Shown in pieces: positions 58,033-64,000 of a stretch of DNA of 64,000 nt. Origin of the DNA: Leptobrachium leishanense (Eukaryota; Chordata; Amphibia; Anura; Megophryidae); the NCBI GenBank assembly GCA_009667805.1, contig CM019067.1:66200637-66264636 (forward strand). Direction: 5' to 3'. Under the pieces are notes generated by a model. It was not told where the DNA came from, made no database searches, and was given only the letters and a program-made list of their open reading frames with translations. The position numbers and the translations under genes are program-made. The first letter of the stretch is position 1. Each line of letters begins with the position of its first letter.

Positions 58033-58830
58033 TTTTATTTTATTTTATCCTGCCGACCTTTTTTCTGTTACATATCCCGGGGATCCAATACTTCATCTAT
58101 GGACCAGGTTATCACCACGGATGGTTGCTGGTAGGACGGGCTGGTGAGATCACATCCACAGATTTATGCCTATACAGTTCAGAGCCGACTTAATGGGGCT
58201 CAGAAATAAGTGAGTTGAATACTTTCTTCCTGGAAATCAGGTGTCATAAGGATATACTGCTCAATGTATGTCTCCTATTATGTTTTCTAGATCATCTTGA
58301 AGTATTACTCACTGGACACTTGGTGTAAGCGCGAGGACTCTACTTACTACTTTATATACCCATATGAGCTGGGGTCAATAATATCCATGTGAACTGGGGA
58401 AAATAGTCTGGGGGCTCAGTGCTGTGTATATTATTCTAGGGGGGTGTATATTATGCTATATGTTCTTTTGCTATACGTGCATGTATTCTGTGTGTACTAA
58501 GTGTGCACAATATATGTAGGGTACAAAGGGTGGTCCGATCCACTGCTTCTGGTTGCGGGGAGCATTCAGGGGCTTAGCACTGCGCCACTAGTCGGGGACT
58601 CTGATTTTTAAAATTATGTGGGGGGGCACAATTTTCTGTTTTTGCCTCGGGTGCAAAAGGAGCTAGCTACGGCTCTGACTGTCCTCACCCTACCAGACCC
58701 TGGTCTGAGTCGATTGTTGCACCATTTCCTTAAAGACTGCATTCAGAAGAAAATATGGTTGTCCGTTCACCCAATCCAACCTTGATTAGTTTTTTATAGC
58801 ATGGAAATTGCAAGAGGCGTTAATGGGCTT
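58033..58830. other. Unassigned noncoding DNA
   Basis: GGTCCGATCCACTGCTTCTG near 58548 echoes CTGATCCACCGCTTCTGACC at 48616, pointing to an unnamed shared repeat. Otherwise nothing is supported. Confidence 0.4.
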
Positions 58831-59728
58831 TCAGCAGAAAAAAGGGGAAGGTGTCCTAGTGGCGCAACAATTATTACATACAACAGATTACAATATTGTA
58901 CTGATTTGACCGTCAGATGTACATAAATCCTTACATTTCATATACAGTGCAACTTTGGTCGTGCAAATTGGCTCTTAGATAAAAAAGTGCTAGTGCCGCA
59001 GTTGATCCTACTATTTATACAATGATAAAGTGCAACAGTGACAGTAGGTGTATATAATACAAATTGTGCAAGTATATGCATAGGGGCCGCAGTAAAAAGT
59101 GTGGCTCAAGTCCAGATATTGGCAATCACTTAGGGGTGTATAAATGGCCTTACGCTAATTTCCTATGCGAATTGAAGATCTAGCATCCTTAATGTTCTTT
59201 TTCCGGAGATCCTAGATGGCAGAATATGCACCAAATGTGCTCTGCAATATACTTGGTGCAGCCGTTTCTCCTATATCGTCAGTTGACTCCACTCCAAATG
59301 GGAGATAAAAAGGAGGGAAGAGAGAGAGAGAATAATAGTGCAGCAACGTCTTATGACTAATGGAGAGTCGTATATTTAACCATTGCACACTTACAAATAC
59401 CAGAGCCTCTTATGTCCGGGCTCTGGAGTGAAGCGCCTTGTGCCTTCTATAGGGTGGTCACTTCCCTTCTTTAAAGTGTCTCCTTTGCCTCAGGTGGAGA
59501 AACATAAAAGAGAGTGCTCTCATAGCACAGCGTCAGTGGTTAATGGCTTGGTGTGATAGAAAGGGTTGGTTACACTCACCGATTTAGGAGCCTTATCTCT
59601 CCAGGCTCAACTTCTGGGCATGCGGTGCTGCTTAATGGTGTGCACCAATACCTCTCTTAGCTGCTTCCTCGAGTTCAGGTCACGGTGTCCGCGTCAGGCT
59701 TCACAGGTCTGTCCTGGTCAAATTGGGC
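58831..59728 (+). repeat. Left arm of the palindrome (898 bp)
   Basis: Matches the complement of 60025-61157 along its length, for example TTGACCGTCAGATGTACATA and GAAGATCTAGCATCCTTAAT. Confidence 0.92.
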
Positions 59729-59823
59729 TTAATAATCAGTTACTCCTGTATATTTAAAGGAGGGTTTTATTGATATATAAATAAAACAAGTATTAACAAA
59801 CGAAAAATGGGGGGGTGGTGTAG

Positions 59824-59873
59824 TATCTCGAGACGCGTTTCGGCGCTGTTCCTGCGCCTTCCTCAGTCGATAT
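59824..59873 (-). ncRNA. Hammerhead-ribozyme-like motif, best-preserved copy
   Basis: On the minus strand: stem I TATCGA side (59867-59873), core CTGAGGA (59860-59866), one extra A (59859), stem II GGCGC/GCGCC with a 7-nt loop (59842-59858), core GAAA (59838-59841), palindrome ACGCGT (59833-59838), C at the expected cleavage position (59832), and stem I partner TCGAGATA (59824-59831). Stem I gives four contiguous pairs, one A-G mismatch, then two more. Every invariant core base of the hammerhead is present. CCGGAAGT lies upstream (59962-59969) and AATAAA downstream (59766-59771) on the same strand. The one-base spacer before stem II departs from the canonical fold. The family link to Penelope-like elements is inference. 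Confidence 0.7.
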
Positions 59874-60024
59874 GTGGAAGAAAAATGTGGAATCCGAGGT
59901 TTACCTAGTGTCTCTTTTTATTAAGGGAGAGTACAGTGTATTTCCTCGTGTTTTACCGCTTACTTCCGGGTTCGCATGGCGTTGCAGTCACATGGTGTCA
60001 GTCGCATCATCCAGCAGCGCAATT

Positions 60025-61157
60025 GCCCAATTTGACCAGGACAGACCTGTGAAGCCTGACGCGGACACCGTGACCTGAACTCGAGGAAGCAGCTAAGAGA
60101 GGTATTGGTGCACACCATTAAGCTGCACCGCATGCCCAGCAGTTGAGCCTGGAGAGATAAGGCTCTTAAATCGGTGTCATACCCCTATCCCTAGTACTGC
60201 GATTCCTGGACTATTAATGCTGACCTGGCTTGCCTCCTGACTTATGCATCCTTGATTATCCCTCTAACTGTACCGTGAATCCTGGACTATTAACAACGCC
60301 GAACCAGCTGAATTCTGCTTCCTGGTTGCCGTGTATCAAGGCCGCGCTGCATCTGCTATTGGGTTCTACGAACAGTAAATTCAATCCTTTCCTTATCTAA
60401 CAATCGGTGAGTGTAACCAACCCTTTCTATCACACCAAGCCATTAACCACTGACGCTGTGCTATGAGAGCACTCTCTCTCTTTTATGTTTCTCCACCTGA
60501 GGCAAAGGAGACACTTGAAAGAAGGGAAGTGACCATCCTATAGTTGGCACAAGGCGCTTCACTCCAGAACCCGGACATAAGAGGCTCTGGTATTTGTAAG
60601 TGTGCAATTGTTAAATATACGACTCTCCATTAGTCATAAGACGTTGCACTATTATTCTCTCTCTCTCTTCCCTCCTTTTTATCTCCCATTTGGAGTGGAG
60701 TCAACTGACGATATAGGAGAAACGGCTGCACCAAGTATATTGCAGAGCACATTTGGTGCATATTCTGCCATCTAGGATCTCCGGAAAAAGAACATTAAGG
60801 ATGCTAGATCTTCAATTCGCATAGGAAATTAGCGTAAGGCCATTTATACACCCCTAAGTGATTGCCAATATCTGGACTTGAGCCACACTTTTTACTGCGG
60901 CACCTATGCATATACTTGCACAATTTGTATTATATACACCTACTGTCACTGTTGCACTTTATCATTGTGTAAATAGTAGGATCAACTGCGGCACTAGCAC
61001 TTTTTTATCTAAGAGCCAATTTGCACGACCAAAGTTGCACTTTATATGAACCGTAACGATTTATGTACATCTGACGGTCAAATCAGTACAATATTGTAAT
61101 CTGTTGTATGTAATAATTGTTGCGCCACTAGGACACCTTCCCCTTTTTTCTGCTGAT
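60025..61157 (-). repeat. Right arm of the palindrome (with extra segment)
   Basis: Complement of the left arm. It has an extra segment at 60177-60401 between two copies of AATCGGTG. Confidence 0.92.
60177..60401. other. Arm-specific segment flanked by 8-bp direct repeats
   Basis: AATCGGTG occurs at 60169-60176 and 60402-60409, and only once at the matching place in the left arm. The segment has an internal repeat (CCTGGACTATTAA twice) but no inverted ends. Either it was inserted in the right arm, or it was deleted from the left arm through the 8-bp repeat. Confidence 0.7.
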
Positions 61158-61948
61158 ATTTGCACACCCTTCGAGAGTCTGTGTTATCCCCTAGACGGCA
61201 GCAAAACCAAATAACCACTCTCTTCTAGATAAGAGTGCCCACACCGACCCTCCTCTCTCTATGTTAATGGACTTTCAGTCTGTGTAATCGCTACTCTTTT
61301 CCAAGGGAATTCATTGAACAGTTACATGGCATTCATGTAGTGAAATTTTCCATTTCTTGCCGGGTAAGAGAACACACAAACACACATTTTCATCCTGCAG
61401 GGCTTTTTGTCACTTCACATTGAGAAGCTGGCTCACAAGGGTGTTTAAGAGGACTATAATTCAAGATAAGTTATTGATTATTGTTGATTATTCAAGCATG
61501 TTTTATTTACCTGAGGAGCGTAAATGTTTTGTGTTTAATTAGTAATAACGAAAAGAAAAAAACGCACCTGGCCTAATTTTCAACCTGATGAAAGAATTCT
61601 TTCAAATAGATGTGAATGGCTTCTGCTAATGTTTAAAGTGAACCTGTTGTGCCCAACATACCTTTGGCTCATTTAATAGGCACATCGGAATCCCTATATC
61701 TGTTACTTTTGTTGCTAACATATAGGAAAATGAGAAATCCCCTTTTAAAAATAAAGAAAAACAAATAATATATTGCCTCACTTCTTGTGGCATGCCAATG
61801 GGTGGTCACAGATGTGAGTTGAAGGACAATCCTACAGTACAGCACTCTGCTCGCTGCCTGCTGCAGGCCGTCGCTGTGACTTAATCAACACACTGCCCTC
61901 ACATCTAAAACCGATTCAGAATCCACTGGCGAATTGAAACTGTTCACT
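61158..61948. other. Unassigned noncoding DNA
   Basis: No coding, RNA or element-end signals supported. Confidence 0.4.
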
Positions 61949-61952
61949 TTAA

Positions 61953-62333
61953 CCCCTTTGCTACCAAGTGAGGTTTCAAAAAACGCTGTTATAAAACAGG
62001 TTTTTTTATAATCATTTTTAATTACTGTAAGAAATATTTGGCGATATCCCCAATAAAGGTGTTACTATATTAACCTATTTGGCTGGCAGCTGTCGCCACC
62101 TGCTGGCCAAATGGAGTTACTACAGCTCAGGGCTTTTTGCAGGATCAGCTGGAGAAAAATCCTTTGGAGACATTCCCCAACTGATTTTAAAAAGTGTTTG
62201 CACCATCATGTACATGGTGCTAAAACAAATTTCATTTGCAATGATACAGCATAGCCTCAGATTGCGTTAACACGCTCTCGTGCTGCTGTGTCTGCTGCTG
62301 ATTGTGTATACACGATCTTGGTAGTGAAAGGGG
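61953..62333 (-). mobile_element. TTAA-flanked MITE, family Y copy (inverted)
   Basis: TTAA at 61949-61952 and 62334-62337. Ends CCCCTTTGCTACCAAGTG and complement of CTTGGTAGTGAAAGGGG. The central CTGGCCAAATGGAGTTACTA is the inverse of the block in the copy at 45595. Confidence 0.82.
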
Positions 62334-62337
62334 TTAA

Positions 62338-63221
62338 GCCTCAGGACTAATTAGTGTTCAGCTGATTGCCCACTTTTATTTGGTAGGATTTTTGTTAGTG
62401 GAAATGATTTCAGTTTTAATTTGCCGTATTGTCAGTGGTGCAATCCAGATGTTTCTGGTGCAGCAATTACATGTCAGAGGTGTCAATCTAATACTTTCAC
62501 ACTGAATAACCTCTTCCAATCGAGTGTATGAGATGCAGAGACAGATATAACAGAAGCAAACAGACAATATTAAAAATAGAAAATACATAATACATAAACC
62601 TCCCCCCCCGTGTGAAATATATGAAATAACATTACAGGATACATGGAACTGAAAAAGCAGTACAGATAAACAAGAAGCAGTAATGTGTGGTTTTTAGTGG
62701 GTTCAACCAAAAAAAAACAAAAATTCAGACCCATTGAGATATACTAAATGTATTCACTTCTGTTTTACCCGTACTTGCTCATTTCAGGTTAGGTTTCATC
62801 TGCATTTAATTGTTGGAAAAACAGTGTTAATTTTGACAGCAAAATTACAAAAATAGCATTTAATTTTAGTCAAATTTTAGTCGTCTGAATGGTTTTAATT
62901 TTAGTCTGGTTTTAGTCATCTGAATTGTTTTCATTTTAGTCTGGTTTAGTCGACTAAAATCTACTGTAAATTTAGTAGACTAAAATCTAACGGGTTTAGT
63001 TAAAGCGTAATATTCTGGCGCTTCATAAATAAATAATAAAAGTGTAATTAATGCATTATTTCAGCATTTCTCATTCTATACTCCTGGAGTAAACATCCAT
63101 TAACCTGTTATTATTTATGGTATTAAGGTCTGAACATACAATACACACGCAGATAGAACTGTTATGTAATAAATAACATATTTATCTTAAAATCCAGTTT
63201 TCAATTTCACTGAAAATTTAT
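62338..63221. other. Unassigned DNA with a TTTTAGTC-rich repeat
   Basis: 62860-63000 is a degenerate tandem of TTTTAGTC/GACTAAAA units with TTTAGTCGACTAAAA as palindromic centre. It is probably the end of an unrecognised DNA element. The remainder is AT-rich without features. Confidence 0.45.
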
Positions 63222-63225
63222 TTAA

Positions 63226-64000
63226 AGGGCTATTCAAAGAGAATCGAAAAGTTGGGTGACTTTTCTTTCTCTTTAATTCGGTGCGATTTGGCAATCCCAT
63301 TTCGGCGACCCTGCGGTGTATTCAGCAAGCACCACAGGGCCGTGGTAGTGCAGGCAAAAGCCGCCGCAAGCCCGTCGAACACTCACCGCAATACCTGGCA
63401 AACGCACACCGAAATCCATAAAAACATCCGGATTAGCCCCGCTGAACACACCGATGAAACCCTAGCAGCCGCTGAGCAGCCGCGCTGATCACAGCGCAGA
63501 GCAGCCACCGGAAAAAGCCGACACGCAGACGAATGGAGTGAAAAAGAAAAAAAACAGTATGCTTGAATGTTTGAAAAGTGAAACGCTGTTTGCAAAGAAA
63601 CTACAGAATGAAAATGTATGAAATTTACATATGAGGTCCAATGAATGATAATAAAAAGGTCTGTTACAGAAAAAAGAAAAATTATTTAAAAAAAAAAAAC
63701 TCTTTACAGCAGAATAAAATATTAAACTGTTCATTAGATATTAATTTAAAACGGGAATATTTTTTAACATTGAAGCCTATGGGATTCTCCAGAATAAACC
63801 TGTCGAATGAAACCACCGACTGGCAGGGCAATTCGGCAACTTTTCACTGCTGGTTTTTGTTCTCTGAATAGACAAAGCATTGCTTCTCTATGGGGATTTC
63901 ACTGCCTTCTAACAGGCCCGAACAGGCGCCGTATGTGCAGGCAATTTGCCAACATTTGGCGAACTGCCTGCTCTCTGAATAGCCGAATGGCCAGGAAAGG
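63226..64000 (+). mobile_element. MITE family X, copy 3 (cut by window end)
   Basis: TTAA at 63222-63225, then AGGGCTATTCAAAGAG. It follows copy 1 in order: CCTGCGGTGTATTCAGCA, GAACACTCACCG, CCGGAAAAAGCCGACA, ACTCTTTACAGCAGAATAAA, GAAGCCTATGGGATT, and CTCTCTGAATAGCCGAATG near 63970. The right terminus lies beyond the window. Confidence 0.78.

Larger units (their letters stand above)
58831..61157. mobile_element. 2.3-kb palindromic element
   Basis: Left arm 58831-59728 and right arm 60025-61157 are reverse complements with few differences, joined by a 296-bp spacer. Outer ends are TCAGCAGAAAAAAGGGGAAG and its complement; inner ends are AAATTGGGC and GCCCAATTT. The right arm carries an extra ~225 bp. 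The spacer holds a hammerhead-like motif, AATAAA and a CCGGAAGT site. There is no protein coding capacity. Confidence 0.9.

Overview
This window looks like repeat-dense noncoding DNA from a vertebrate, most likely an anuran amphibian. No host protein-coding exon, tRNA or rRNA could be supported. Almost every open frame that resembles a protein belongs to a transposable element. The frog assignment is inference. It rests on several Tc1-like families with long terminal inverted repeats, hAT elements, many small elements flanked by TTAA, a LINE 3' end of a type familiar from frog genomes, and hammerhead-like motifs of the Penelope-associated type.

Layout. 1-9.9 kb: TTAA-flanked and fold-back MITEs between unassigned AT-rich DNA. 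10.0-11.5 kb: one solo LTR nested inside another, each with its own 5-bp target duplication. 12.7 kb: a hammerhead-ribozyme-like motif. 13.6-22.5 kb: a TTAA-flanked element followed by a large decayed hAT element. The hAT transposase pseudogene lies between a roughly 2.8-kb minisatellite (73/79-bp units, 667-bp higher-order repeat) and a 138-bp tandem array, and a 183-bp hAT MITE is inserted in it. 23.7-24.6 kb: another solo LTR. 24.7-37.3 kb: a Tc1 cluster with two copies of family A (one inside a TA-flanked element, one broken by a 1072-bp hAT MITE), one family C copy and one family B copy whose transposase frame is intact. 37.6-40.6 kb: two 1.2-kb TTAA-flanked elements built from serial palindromes. 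42-51 kb: more MITEs, two hammerhead-like relics, a chimeric scrap joining Tc1 families B and A, and a LINE 3' end. 52.1-53.0 kb: a solo LTR inside a short minisatellite. 54.6-56.8 kb: a rearranged chromodomain Ty3/Gypsy element. 57.2-58.0 kb: a truncated LINE. 58.8-61.2 kb: a 2.3-kb palindrome with about 0.9-kb arms and a hammerhead-like motif in its spacer. 62-64 kb: more MITEs.

The most interesting signal is a recurring RNA-like module. It consists of a CUGANGA-type core, a stem-loop, GAAA, a palindromic ACGCGT, then the partner strand of a flanking stem. Three copies keep convincing helices and two more are decayed; AATAAA lies nearby on the same strand in four of the five. The module fits small type I hammerhead ribozymes of Penelope-like retroelements, which are known to work as dimers. 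All copies here share one extra A/U before stem II. No Penelope reverse transcriptase is visible, so these are probably non-autonomous pieces. The second theme is TTAA: several sequence-unrelated families are bounded by it.
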